Positions 52,851 through 61,798 of a DNA stretch of 64,000 nucleotides are shown piece after piece. A model generated the notes under the pieces. It searched no databases and was not told the origin of the DNA. It saw nothing but the letters and a program-made list of their open reading frames with translations. The DNA comes from Dongia_A sp039808885 (lineage in GTDB: Bacteria; Pseudomonadota; Alphaproteobacteria; Dongiales; Dongiaceae). A program made the position numbers and the translations under genes. Position 1 is the stretch's first letter. Each line of letters starts with the position of its first letter. Where the stretch lies: NCBI GenBank assembly GCA_039808885.1, contig JBDHTX010000003.1, positions 62,001-126,000 on the forward strand. The letters are read 5' to 3'.

Positions 52851-55800
52851 CTACTGCGCCGCCCGCAGTTCGTGCGCGTCCTGCAGGTCCACCGAGACCA
52901 GCTGCGAGACGCCGCGCTCCGACATGGTGACGCCGAACAGGCGGTTCATGCGGGCCATGGTCAGGCGGTGGTGGGTGATGACCAGGAAGCGGGTGGCGCC
53001 GGACTGGCCGAGCTCGTCGACCAGGTTGCAGAAGCGCTCCACATTGGCGTCGTCCAGCGGGGCGTCGACCTCGTCCAGCACGCAGATCGGCGCCGGGTTC
53101 ACCAGGAAGACGGCGAAGAGGAGGGCAAGGGCGGTCAGCGCCTGCTCGCCGCCCGAGAGCAGCGACATGACCTGCAGCTTCTTGCCCGGCGGGCTCGCCA
53201 GGATTTCCAGGCCCGCCTCGAGCGGATCTTCCGCCTCGGTCAGCGTGAGGTGCGCGCGGCCGCCGCCGAAGAGGCGGGTGAACAGCTTCTCGAAATGGCC
53301 GTTGACCAGCTCGAAGGCCGCCAGCAGGCGCTCGCGCCCTTCGCGGTTCAGGCTGTTGATGCCCTGGCGCAACCGCGCGATGGCGTTGACCAGGTCCGAA
53401 CGTTCGGTCTGCATGCCGGCCAGCTGCTGGTCGAGCTCGTTGGATTCCGCCTCGGCGCGCAGATTGACCGGGCCGATATTCTCGCGCTCGCGCAGCAGGC
53501 GCTGCAGCTTGTTGTCGACATCCTGGCGGTCGGGCAGTGGCTCGCCGGGGTCCAGTTCCGCCAGCGGCAAGACATCGGCAGGGGTGCATTCCAGGCGCTC
53601 GCGGATGCGCTCGGTCAGCGCCTGCTCGGCCTCGCGGGCCTGCTCGACGGCGGCCTCGGCGCGCACCTTGTTCTCGCGCATCTCGACCAGGCGCGATTCC
53701 TCGCCCTTGAGCGCGCGGTCGGCCTCGGTGAGCGCCGTCTCCGCCTGGGCCAGCGCGTCGGCGGCGTCGCGGCGCGCCTGCTCGGCGCTGCTCAGCAGGC
53801 TCAGCAGCTCGTTGCGCTGGCGGGCGATCTGCTCCGGCATGGCGGCAAGGCGGGCGATCTCCGCCTCGATATGCTCGCGGCGATGGGCGAAGGATTCAAG
53901 CTGGCGCGCGGCGGCCTCGGCGCGCTGCGCCCAGGAGGCAAGCTCGCGCCCGATCGCGTCCAGGCGCTGCTGGCGCTGGGCCGCCTCGCGGCGCAGCCGG
54001 TCGTCGGTGGAACGGCACTCGATGAGGCGGGCGCGGCGGTCGGTCAGGATCGGCTTCAGCTCCGCCACCCGGTCGCGCGCCTGCTGCAGGTCGGGCAGGC
54101 CGGCGATCTCGGCCTCGGTCGCATCCAGCTGCTGCGCCGCCTCGGAGCTGTCGGCCTCGAGGCTCGCCAGCGACTGGGCGAGGCCGGTCAGCCGCGCGTT
54201 CACCTGGGAGAGGGCCTGCTCGGCGCGGGACAACTGGGACCGCGCATCGCGCGCCACGTTGTAGGCCGATTGCAGCGCCTGGCGCCGGGTCTGCTCCTCT
54301 CCCTGGGCGGTCGAGAGGGCGGCCTTGGCGTGGTCGTATTCGGTGTGCGCCTGGGAGAGGCGCGCTTCGGCCGCTTCCAGCTCGACCTGCAGGTCCTTCA
54401 GCCGGTTGCGCTGCTGCATGCGCTGCACGGCGGCAGTCGGCGAACCCGCCTGGATGGTGTAGCCGTCCCAGCGCCACATGGCGCCGTCGCGGGTCACCAG
54501 GCGCTGGCCCTGGGCCAGGCCGGCAGCCAAGCCGCGGCCGGTCTCCTCGCTGTCGACCACGCCGATCTGCGCCAGGCGGCGCAGCAAAGCAGCGCTGCCG
54601 GTGACGAACTCGGCCAGCGGCCGCGCGCCAGAGGGCAAAGCGGGGGCGGCGGGATCGGCTTCCAGCTGGCGCCAATGCATCGGCGCGCCGGTATCGGCGG
54701 AGGCCTGCAGATCGTCGCCCAAAGCCGCGCCGAGCGCCGCCTCGTAGCCCGGCGTCACGGTCAGGGCGTCGATCAGCGGCGGCCAGATCTGCTGGTCGCT
54801 GTCGACGAAGATGGCGTTGAGCGCGTCGACCTCGGCCTTGACGCCGCGATGGGCGGTCTGCGCCTGGTTGAGGCGGTCGCGCGCCTGGCCCTCGGTCTCG
54901 GCCGTGGCGGCGCGGGTGGTCTCGGCCCCGGTCAGGGCGGATTGCGCCGCTTCCAGGTCGCGCTCGGCGCTCTCGGTGGCGGCGCGGGCGGCGTTCAGCG
55001 ATTCATCGGCGGCGATCTGCGCCTGCAGGCGGTCGCGCTCGGCCTGGTTCTCGGCGACGCGCTGGCGCAGGCGCTCCAGGCGCTGGGCCAGGTCGCCGCG
55101 ACGGCGGTTCAGCGCCGCTTCCCGCGCCTCGCCGGCGGCGAGGTTCTGGGTCAGCTGGCTGAGCTCGGTCTCGGTCTCCTCGACATCGGCGGCCGCCAGC
55201 ACCACGGCGCGGGCGGCTTCCTCGGCGATGGCCGCTTCGCGCTCGGACAATTCGGCAAGCTCGCGGCCTTCGACCTGCAGGGCCGCCTGGGCCTGCGCGG
55301 CGTCGTCGGCCAGGGCGGCCTCGCGCGCGGTGTCGGCGGCGTTGTCGGCCAGCTGGCGCTCGGCATCGGCGCGGCTCTGGGCGACGCGGGCCTCCTCCTG
55401 GTCCAGCTGCGCCCGGGCGATGGTCAGGCGCTGCAGCTCGGCGGCGGCCTCGGCCTCGGTCTGGCGCAGGCCGGGCAGCACGGTGGCGGCCTCGCTCTGC
55501 CGCGTCGCCGCGACGGCGGCCGACGAGGTCAGCGAGACCACCATGGTCTCCGCCGCCATCAGGCTTTCCTCGGCGTGCTTCAGGCGCTGCTCGGCATCGG
55601 TCCACAGCAGGTGGAACAGCACCGCTTCCTGGCGGCGGATGTGGTCCTGCAGGTTGCGGTAGCGCGAGGCCTGCCGCGCCTGCTTCTTCAGGGCGGCGAG
55701 CTGGCTTTCCAGGGTGACGATGACGTCGTCGAGGCGGGCGAGGTTGGCTTCCGCCGCCTTCAGGCGCAATTCGGCCTCGTGGCGGCGCGAATGCAGGCCG

Positions 55801-56315
55801 GTGATGCCGGCCGCCTCTTCGAGCAGCGCGCGGCGGTCGGCCGGCTTGGCGGCGATGATGGCGCCGATGCGGCCCTGGCTCACCAGCGCGGTCGAGTGGG
55901 CACCGGTCGCCGAATCCGCGAACAGCAGCTGCACGTCCTTGGCCCGGGTCTCCAGGCCGTTGACGCGGTAGGAGGAGCCTTCGCCGCGCTCGATCTTGCG
56001 CGAGACGGTGAGTTCCTCGTGCTCGTTGAACTGGGCCGGGACCTTGCGGTCGGAATTGTCGAGGAAGAGCTGCACCTCGGCGACGTTGCGCGCCGGCCGG
56101 TTGGCGGTGCCGGCGAAGATGACGTCGTCCATCTCGCTGCCGCGCATGCGCTTGGCCGAGTTCTCGCCCATCACCCAGCGCAGGGCTTCCACCAGGTTCG
56201 ACTTGCCGCAGCCATTCGGTCCGACGATGCCGGTCATGCCGGGCTGGATCATCAAATCCGTCGGTTCGACGAAGGATTTGAAGCCAACCAACCGAAGTTT
56301 CGTGAACTGAACCAA
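52851..56315 (-). CDS. smc: Chromosome segregation ATPase SMC
   Basis: 1154-residue condensin. The Walker A GPNGCGKSNLVEAL is near residue 33, two long coiled coils flank a hinge at about 510-660, and the C-terminal head carries the LLSGGEQALTALAL signature near 1055 and Walker B ICVLDEVDAPLDD near 1080. It organises and segregates the chromosome with ScpA and ScpB, which are not in this window. It starts 27 bases after the DsbA-family gene. Confidence 0.97.
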   Translation of the reverse strand: MVQFTKLRLVGFKSFVEPTDLMIQPGMTGIVGPNGCGKSNLVEALRWVMGENSAKRMRGSEMDDVIFAGTANRPARNVAEVQLFLDNSDRKVPAQFNEHEELTVSRKIERGEGSSYRVNGLETRAKDVQLLFADSATGAHSTALVSQGRIGAIIAAKPADRRALLEEAAGITGLHSRRHEAELRLKAAEANLARLDDVIVTLESQLAALKKQARQASRYRNLQDHIRRQEAVLFHLLWTDAEQRLKHAEESLMAAETMVVSLTSSAAVAATRQSEAATVLPGLRQTEAEAAAELQRLTIARAQLDQEEARVAQSRADAERQLADNAADTAREAALADDAAQAQAALQVEGRELAELSEREAAIAEEAARAVVLAAADVEETETELSQLTQNLAAGEAREAALNRRRGDLAQRLERLRQRVAENQAERDRLQAQIAADESLNAARAATESAERDLEAAQSALTGAETTRAATAETEGQARDRLNQAQTAHRGVKAEVDALNAIFVDSDQQIWPPLIDALTVTPGYEAALGAALGDDLQASADTGAPMHWRQLEADPAAPALPSGARPLAEFVTGSAALLRRLAQIGVVDSEETGRGLAAGLAQGQRLVTRDGAMWRWDGYTIQAGSPTAAVQRMQQRNRLKDLQVELEAAEARLSQAHTEYDHAKAALSTAQGEEQTRRQALQSAYNVARDARSQLSRAEQALSQVNARLTGLAQSLASLEADSSEAAQQLDATEAEIAGLPDLQQARDRVAELKPILTDRRARLIECRSTDDRLRREAAQRQQRLDAIGRELASWAQRAEAAARQLESFAHRREHIEAEIARLAAMPEQIARQRNELLSLLSSAEQARRDAADALAQAETALTEADRALKGEESRLVEMRENKVRAEAAVEQAREAEQALTERIRERLECTPADVLPLAELDPGEPLPDRQDVDNKLQRLLRERENIGPVNLRAEAESNELDQQLAGMQTERSDLVNAIARLRQGINSLNREGRERLLAAFELVNGHFEKLFTRLFGGGRAHLTLTEAEDPLEAGLEILASPPGKKLQVMSLLSGGEQALTALALLFAVFLVNPAPICVLDEVDAPLDDANVERFCNLVDELGQSGATRFLVITHHRLTMARMNRLFGVTMSERGVSQLVSVDLQDAHELRAAQ

Positions 56316-56342
56316 AGCGGTCGATACTCCCCCGGAACCCGA

Positions 56343-57059
56343 TTACTGCTTCGCGGTGAGGGCGGCTTCCACCGCCTCTTTGAACGGCGCGTATTCGCCG
56401 ACGCCCGACACGCGCTTGCCGTTGATCAGGAAGGTCGGCGTCGCCTCCACCTTGTAGGTGTCCGCCCCTTCCTTGGTGCCGGCGATGATCTTCTCGCGCA
56501 GCTCCTTGTTGGCGATGCAGGCATCGAAGGTCGCCTGGTCCACGCCGGCGCCCTTGGCGATGTCGCCCAGCACTTTCACGCCCTCCTGGATGTGCCAGTC
56601 GGTCTGCTTCTGGAACAGGGCGTCGACCATCGGGAAATAGGCCATCGGCGAGACGCAGCGGGTCAGCTGCGCCGCGGCCAGCGCCACGCCGTCCAGCGGG
56701 AAGTCGCGGAACACGATGCGCACCTTGCCGGTGTCGATGTATTCGCTCTTCAGCTGCGGCAGGATCTCTTCGTGGAAATGCTTGCAGTGCGGGCAGCCGA
56801 GCGAGAAATACTCGACGATGGTGACCGGCGCGTCGGCCTTGCCCAGCGCCATCTCGTCGGCGGCGACGACCGGCACCGGGCCGTCGACGGCGGCATCGGC
56901 GGCGGTCGCGGTATCCGCGCCGGTGGCGGCGCTGGTGGCCGTCGCGGCGGCGGGTTCCGGTGCGGCGCCGATCCTGCTGTTGCTATAGGCGAACCAGCCG
57001 CCGACGCCGATCGCGGCCGCGACCAGGATGACCAATCCGTAAAGTATGCCTTTGTTCAT
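56343..57059 (-). CDS. DsbA-family thioredoxin-fold protein, membrane-anchored or exported
   Basis: 238-residue protein. A hydrophobic N-terminal segment (residues 4-24) acts as a membrane anchor or signal, an alanine/threonine-rich linker runs to about 65, and a DsbA-like domain has C89-P-H-C92 (SLGCPHCKHFHEE) and a TPTF cis-proline stretch (EATPTFLINGK). Such proteins form disulfides outside the cytoplasm. Only the fold and cysteines are certain. GGAG lies before the ATG at 57059. It shares a strand with smc, an alphaproteobacterial gene order. Confidence 0.92.
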   Translation of the reverse strand: MNKGILYGLVILVAAAIGVGGWFAYSNSRIGAAPEPAAATATSAATGADTATAADAAVDGPVPVVAADEMALGKADAPVTIVEYFSLGCPHCKHFHEEILPQLKSEYIDTGKVRIVFRDFPLDGVALAAAQLTRCVSPMAYFPMVDALFQKQTDWHIQEGVKVLGDIAKGAGVDQATFDACIANKELREKIIAGTKEGADTYKVEATPTFLINGKRVSGVGEYAPFKEAVEAALTAKQ

Positions 57060-57249
57060 CGACTCCGCTCCCGGGCGTCCCCGCGTGAAAAACCCATGCG
57101 ACAACCCCCTGATGGTTCGGGGTTTTGGCAGGATTCAAGAAGGGGCGCAAGCCTCGCCGGACGCTTTCCCTGGCACCGGCTGGACGCTCTCCCACAACAC
57201 TTTGTGACAGCTTCGTGATTCCAGCGAGTCGCGCCCGTCAAGGGCGTCC

Positions 57250-57795
57250 TCAGCGTTTTTGTGACGTTTTCTCGCGCCGGCGGATGGCGGTTCCGAGTCG
57301 CGCCAGGGTGCCGCGAATCTCGCCATCGGCCACCGACTCGACCGCGCGGGCGATCTCGCCCTGCTCCAGGCTGGTGAGGGGCGGGGCGGCGACTGTCGCC
57401 TTGCGCTGGCCGACGGCGCCCTGCTCGATCCTGAGGCGGGCGACGGCGGGATAGCCGAAATGCTGGTTGATGCGCTCCAGCACCGAGGGCGCCAGATGCT
57501 GCAGTTCGAGCGCCGCCGACCCGCCGCAGCGCACGGTCAAGGTGCCGTCCTCGCGCTTGCCCCCCTTCTTGCCGTGGGGGAAGGCCAGCTTGATCGGCAG
57601 GCTGGAGGCGGCGAGCGCCGCCCCGGCGATCTCCGCCCAATGGGTGAACAGCCCGGCCTCGGCGAAGCCCTTGCTGCCGAGCGCCTGTTTGGCCAGGGCC
57701 GGCACCTCGGCCGCCAGCGCCACCATCGCCATGCGGCGCGGCCTGGGCTCCGGCTGGGCGGGCTTCTGGGGCGCGGTCTCGGGTTTCTTTGCCAT
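57250..57795 (-). CDS. DUF721 (DciA-like) protein
   Basis: 181-residue protein whose central 90 residues match DUF721, the domain of DciA helicase operators: WAEIAGAALAASSLPIKLAF, then TLTVRCGGSAALELQHLAPSVLERINQHFG. The termini are basic and proline-rich. Family members in other bacteria help load the replicative helicase; whether that applies here is inference. It is divergent from mutY across a family B repeat. A longer frame over mutY is only the antisense shadow. Confidence 0.88.
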   Translation of the reverse strand: MAKKPETAPQKPAQPEPRPRRMAMVALAAEVPALAKQALGSKGFAEAGLFTHWAEIAGAALAASSLPIKLAFPHGKKGGKREDGTLTVRCGGSAALELQHLAPSVLERINQHFGYPAVARLRIEQGAVGQRKATVAAPPLTSLEQGEIARAVESVADGEIRGTLARLGTAIRRREKTSQKR

Positions 57796-57859
57796 GCCGG
57801 GGCAGTTTATGGTCCGGGAATGACGAACTGCAAAGCTAAGTCTGTGGCCCGCATCAGCC

Positions 57860-57982
57860 ACTCCCTCCCCCAAGCTGGGGGAGGGCGGGGGTGGGGGTTG
57901 TTCTCTCAGCCGAAGACCAAGTCCGGTGGAACCGCCGTCGCCCCCACCCTGACCCTCCCCCGCCTCGGGGGAGGGAACCTGC
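57860..57982. repeat. CCCTCCCCC/GGGGGAGGG palindromic element, family B copy 3
   Basis: CTCCCTCCCCCAAGCTGGGGGAGGG at the left and CCCTCCCCCGCCTCGGGGGAGGG at the right enclose about 70 bases with CCCCCACCC/GGGTGGGGG partners, so it can fold as nested arms. It fills the gap between the divergent DUF721 and mutY genes and must contain or adjoin their promoters. Confidence 0.75.
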
Positions 57983-57996
57983 GGTAGTGGGCCTCG

Positions 57997-59106
57997 ATGC
58001 GGCGCGGAGCTGCCAAGGGCCAGAACGCCAACCGCTTCCCGCGCATGGCGGCGGAGCTGCTGGGCTGGTACGACCGCCATGGCCGCGAGCTGCCGTGGCG
58101 CAGGAAGCGCGGCGCCCACGCCGACCCGTATCACGTCTGGCTCAGCGAGATCATGCTGCAGCAGACCACCGTGCCGGCGGTGAAGCCCTATTTCGAGCGC
58201 TTCCTGGCGCGCTGGCCGAAGGTCGAGGACCTGGCCGCGGCGCCGGTCGAGGACGTCATGGCCGCCTGGGCCGGGCTCGGCTATTACGCCCGCGCCCGCA
58301 ACCTGCACAAATGCGCTGGCGTGGTGACCGCGCGTCACGCCGGGCGCTTCCCCGAGACCGAGGACGCGCTGCGCGACCTGCCCGGCATCGGGCCCTATAC
58401 CTCCGCCGCCATCGCGGCAATCGCGTTCCAGCGCCGCGCCACCATCCTCGACGGCAATGTCGAGCGGGTGGTGAGCCGCCTGTTCCGGGTCGCCACGCCC
58501 CTGCCCAAGGCGAAGGAGGAACTGCGCGCGCTGGCCGACCGGCTGACGCCTGACGAAAGGCCCGGCGACTACGCCCAGGCGATCATGGACCTGGGCGCGA
58601 CGATCTGCACGCCGACGAAGCCGGCCTGTTCGCTCTGCCCCTGGATGGGCGAGTGCGAAGCGTTCAAGGCGGGCGACCAGGAGAGCTATCCGCGCAAGAT
58701 GCCGAAGGCGGAGCGGCCGCAGCGTCATGGCCTCGCCTTCTGGATGGTGAATGAGCGCGGCGAGGTGGCGCTGAGACGGCGCCCGCCCAAGGGCCTGCTC
58801 GGCGGCATGCTGGAAGTGCCGGGCAGCGACTGGACGGCAGACGCGCCGGACCGCCGCGCCGCCTTGCGCAACCCGCCCGCGCAGGCCGCCTGGCGCTGGT
58901 CCGACGGCATTGTGCGCCACGTCTTCACCCATTTCGCCCTGGAGCTGCAGGTCGCCGCCGCCAGCGTGAAGGGCCGGCCGCTCGCGGATGCCGAATGGCT
59001 GCCGCTGGACCGCCTGGGCGAGGCGGCCCTGCCCAGCGTCATGCGCAAGGTGGCGAAGCTGGGGATGGCGACGCTGGCGGCAAAAGCGCAGGACGCGGCG
59101 GAGTAG
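57997..59106 (+). CDS. mutY: Adenine DNA glycosylase MutY
   Basis: 369-residue A/G-specific glycosylase. It has LSEIMLQQTTV, the helix-hairpin-helix LPGIGPYTSAAIAAIAF with the catalytic aspartate in DGNVERVVSRLF, a 4Fe-4S site with cysteines near 204, 211, 214 and 220 (CTPTKPACSLCPWMGEC), and a C-terminal NUDIX-like 8-oxoG-recognition domain. It removes adenine opposite 8-oxoguanine. The exact start is uncertain because no ribosome-binding site is visible; an ATG at 58045 is possible. Confidence 0.96.
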   Translation: MRRGAAKGQNANRFPRMAAELLGWYDRHGRELPWRRKRGAHADPYHVWLSEIMLQQTTVPAVKPYFERFLARWPKVEDLAAAPVEDVMAAWAGLGYYARARNLHKCAGVVTARHAGRFPETEDALRDLPGIGPYTSAAIAAIAFQRRATILDGNVERVVSRLFRVATPLPKAKEELRALADRLTPDERPGDYAQAIMDLGATICTPTKPACSLCPWMGECEAFKAGDQESYPRKMPKAERPQRHGLAFWMVNERGEVALRRRPPKGLLGGMLEVPGSDWTADAPDRRAALRNPPAQAAWRWSDGIVRHVFTHFALELQVAAASVKGRPLADAEWLPLDRLGEAALPSVMRKVAKLGMATLAAKAQDAAE

Positions 59107-59250
59107 TGATCCCTCCCTCGGAACGGGGGAGGGTTGGGGAGGGGGCAGCCGCGTCTCCGCAGCTGGCAATCTTCGCTCGCTGCCCCCACCCCGGCCCTCC
59201 CCTGGCCGACGAAGTCGGCATTCGCCGACGGGCCGGTGGAGGGGGCTATC
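59107..59250. repeat. CCCTCCC/GGGGGAGGG palindromic element, family B copy 4
   Basis: CCCTCCCTCGGAACGGGGGAGGG begins it, and GCCCTCCCCTGGCC...GGCCGGTGGAGGGGGC ends it around a GACGAAGTCGGCATTCGCCGAC hairpin. It lies between the convergent mutY and ccrM genes. Confidence 0.7.
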
Positions 59251-59253
59251 GCG

Positions 59254-60381
59254 TCAATGCAGCTCCGCCCGCAGCTGCTGGCGGAAATAGTCGATCGGCA
59301 CCAGCTGGCCTTCGCGTTCGAAGCACCAGAACTGCCAGCCGTTGCAGGCCGGCGCCCCCTGCACGGCGGCGCCCACCTGGTGGATGGAGCCGCGCACGTC
59401 GGCGGCGATCAATGTGCCGTCGGCGCGCACCTTGGCGGTCCAGCGGCCGTTGAAACTGCGTAACACTGTACCGGGCTCCAGCAGCCCCTGCTCGACCACG
59501 CGGCCGAACGGGATGCGCGGCTCCTCGCGCTTGGCGGGCGTGATGAGCAGGTCGCGCTCGGCCACCGGCTGCACCGCGGCGATGCGCTTGCGCGCCAGGT
59601 CGATATAGCCCTTGTCGCGCTCGATGCCGATCCAGCGCCGGCCCAGCCTTTTGGCGACCGCCCCGGTGGTGCCGGAGCCGAAGAAGGGATCGAGCACCAC
59701 GTCGCCCGGCTTGGTCGCCGCCATGATGACGCGGTGGAGCAGGGCCTCCGGCTTCTGCGTCGGGTGGCCCTTCTTGCCGTCGTCGCCCTTGATCCGCTCG
59801 CCGCCCGAACAGATCGGCAGCAGCCAGTCGCTGCGCATCTGCAAGTCGTCGTTCAGCGCCTTCATGCTCTCGTAGTTGAAGGTGTTGCGGCTCTCCTTGG
59901 AGCGCGCGCACCAGATCATCGTCTCATGCGCGTTGGTGAAGCGCCGGCCGCGGAAATTCGGCATCGGGTTGGTCTTGCGCCAGATCACGTCGTTCAGCAT
60001 CCAGAAGCCGAGATCCTGCAGCTTGGCGCCGACGCGGAAGATGTTGTGGTAGGAGCCGATCACCCAGATGGTGCCGTCCGGCTTCAGCACGCGCCGCGCC
60101 GCATTCAGCCAATCCAGCGTGAAGCGGTCATAGCTGGCGAAATCGGCGAACTTGTCCCAATCGTCGTCGACGGCGTCGACCTTGGAATTGTTCGGCCGGT
60201 GCAATTCCCCCGCCAATTGCAGGTTGTAGGGCGGGTCGGCGAAGATCATGTCGACCGAGCCCTCGGGCAGCGAGTTCATCGCCGCCACGCAATCGCCGTT
60301 GAGGATGGAATCGAAGGGCAGGACGCGCAGCGTGTTCCCAGAATTCGCCGCCGCATTCCCCGCCGAAGCGCGCTTTCCCAT
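59254..60381 (-). CDS. ccrM: CcrM-type cell-cycle DNA adenine methyltransferase (GANTC)
   Basis: 375-residue N6-adenine methyltransferase with the catalytic DPPY near residue 49 (FADPPYNLQL), the SAM loop DPFFGSGTTGAVAKRL near 232, and the about 85-residue C-terminal domain typical of CcrM, which methylates GANTC in alphaproteobacteria and controls the cell cycle. The start at 60381 begins MGKRASAG. Its own promoter region holds three GAGTC sites. It lies 74 bases downstream of rnhB on the same strand. Confidence 0.96.
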   Translation of the reverse strand: MGKRASAGNAAANSGNTLRVLPFDSILNGDCVAAMNSLPEGSVDMIFADPPYNLQLAGELHRPNNSKVDAVDDDWDKFADFASYDRFTLDWLNAARRVLKPDGTIWVIGSYHNIFRVGAKLQDLGFWMLNDVIWRKTNPMPNFRGRRFTNAHETMIWCARSKESRNTFNYESMKALNDDLQMRSDWLLPICSGGERIKGDDGKKGHPTQKPEALLHRVIMAATKPGDVVLDPFFGSGTTGAVAKRLGRRWIGIERDKGYIDLARKRIAAVQPVAERDLLITPAKREEPRIPFGRVVEQGLLEPGTVLRSFNGRWTAKVRADGTLIAADVRGSIHQVGAAVQGAPACNGWQFWCFEREGQLVPIDYFRQQLRAELH

Positions 60382-60409
60382 GTGGATAACCCCCGTTGAA
60401 CTGCGCCAG

Positions 60410-60457
60410 ATCCTGAGTCGCGCGAGTCCGGGTGTCAATGGAAAAGTGATTGGAGTC
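60410..60457 (-). promoter_or_regulatory. ccrM promoter with three GANTC methylation sites
   Basis: On the minus strand TTGACA (60438-60433) and CAGGAT (60415-60410) are -35 and -10 boxes with a 17-base spacer. GAGTC sites lie at 60415-60419 and 60424-60428 inside the spacer and at 60453-60457 just upstream, overlapping the rnhB stop. CcrM methylation of these sites could feed back on its own expression, as known for Caulobacter ccrM. The sites are seen; the feedback is inferred. Confidence 0.7.
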
Positions 60458-61079
60458 AGTCGATTAGCGTTAATTGCTCATAAACTGGTCGAAAACTGGT
60501 GCGGTGATGCGGGGTCAACCCATAGGCCTCGATCGCCGCCAGATGCTCCTTCGTCCCGTAGCCCGCATTGCGCTCCCACCCATATCTGGGGTGGTCGAGG
60601 TGCAGCTCCCGCATCATCTTGTCCCGCGCCACTTTCGCGAGAATCGACGCCGCGGCGATGGAATAGGAGAGATGGTCGCCCTCGACGACGGTCGTCTCGG
60701 GGCAGGCGAGGCCGGCCTTCCGGTTGCCGTCGATGAGGGCATGCGCCGGCGCGACGGGGAGGGCCGCCACCGCGCGCCGCATGGCGAGGAACGTCGCCTG
60801 CAGGATGTTGACCCGGTCGATCTCCTCCACGCTGGCCTCCGCGATGGCATAGATCGCCTTCGCCCGGAGCTTGAGCGCCACCGCCTCGCGCAGTTCCGCC
60901 GAGAGGCGCTTGGAATCCTCCAGCGCGCCCAGCAGCCGCGTGGAGATGCCGTCCAGCGGCAGGATCGCCGCGCAGGCCAGAACCGGCCCCGCCAACGGCC
61001 CGCGCCCCACCTCATCCACGCCGCAAATCACGGCGCCCGATCTGCGACCCAGGGAGATCTCGTGACGGAAGGACGGCAT
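60456..61079 (-). CDS. rnhB: Ribonuclease HII
   Basis: 207-residue enzyme with GVDEVGRGPLAGPVLACA, LIDGNRKAG, and SILAKVARDKMMRELH, the type 2 RNase H motifs. It cuts at ribonucleotides in DNA. The start at 61079 gives the standard length; the frame continues upstream into a different base composition and is not coding there. No clear ribosome-binding site. Together with rnhA at 32.3 kb the window holds both RNase H types. Confidence 0.95.
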   Translation of the reverse strand: MPSFRHEISLGRRSGAVICGVDEVGRGPLAGPVLACAAILPLDGISTRLLGALEDSKRLSAELREAVALKLRAKAIYAIAEASVEEIDRVNILQATFLAMRRAVAALPVAPAHALIDGNRKAGLACPETTVVEGDHLSYSIAAASILAKVARDKMMRELHLDHPRYGWERNAGYGTKEHLAAIEAYGLTPHHRTSFRPVYEQLTLID

Positions 61080-61171
61080 GGGGGGAGGGTAGCAGAGGTG
61101 GGGTGAGTCGGGGGAGGGGACATTCCAAAGATGTGCTATCGTCTCAGAAAAGTCTTTGGGAGCTTTCCGAC

Positions 61172-61783
61172 GTGAAAACTGAATCCAGGAAATTTGATCC
61201 TCAGTGGCCAGTCGCCACAAGCAAGCTATTTAAGGAAGCGTATCCAGCATGCGGAGCGGAGATCTCGGATTGCTCGGAAGAGCGCCTCTACCGGATGGTC
61301 ACAGGATATCGCGATGCTGCTGATCTGTTGGTAGCCGAGGGTGACACATATTCCCATGTGCACGACAAAGTTGTCTATCCCATAGTCTTTCTTTATCGGC
61401 AGGCCATCGAACTGCACCTGAAATATATGTTGATGGCATACGGACCAAAGACTGGCGTTGCTCCAAATTTCAGAAGCCATAACTTGACCGATTTGTGGTC
61501 AAATTACATGCAAATGATTGATGCGCTTATGCCCGATCTAATTGCTGAGGACAGACTTGTATTCCATGAGATCGGGCAGCATGTCGCCGAATTTGGAATC
61601 GTCGATCCGCGGTCCGATGCGCTGCGATTTGCGCACGACACACAAGGTAACCTAATCAACATTGCGGTAGACGTGATTGACCTTCCGAATCTGCGGAGTG
61701 TGATCGCGGGAATCTTCGACTTCTTGGAGTGCGTGGATTGGTCGCTCAGGAATGACTATGGTCTCACGCAGAGCAGATTTTAA
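61172..61783 (+). CDS. Hypothetical protein, possible HEPN-like
   Basis: 203-residue protein of lower GC than its left neighbours. A helix-rich stretch HDKVVYPIVFLYRQAIELHL includes R76-x5-H82, the pattern used by HEPN RNases, but it lies earlier in the chain than usual, so this is tentative. The GTG at 61172 has GGGAG nine bases upstream; a GTG at 61103 is less likely. No membrane helix or signal peptide. It is the first of three genes in the AT-richer island and is convergent with the TIGR02391-type gene 15 bases away. Confidence 0.8.
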   Translation: MKTESRKFDPQWPVATSKLFKEAYPACGAEISDCSEERLYRMVTGYRDAADLLVAEGDTYSHVHDKVVYPIVFLYRQAIELHLKYMLMAYGPKTGVAPNFRSHNLTDLWSNYMQMIDALMPDLIAEDRLVFHEIGQHVAEFGIVDPRSDALRFAHDTQGNLINIAVDVIDLPNLRSVIAGIFDFLECVDWSLRNDYGLTQSRF

Positions 61784-61798
61784 TGCAGGTGCAGTCCG

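Noticed and set aside
52872..57218. 1448-codon open frame on the plus strand
   Set aside because: It is the antisense shadow of smc and the DsbA-family gene in GC-rich DNA; its sequence is low-complexity and has no domain.
57250..59169. 639-codon frame extending DUF721 upstream
   Set aside because: The extra sequence is antisense to mutY; the DUF721 domain lies wholly in the last 181 codons.
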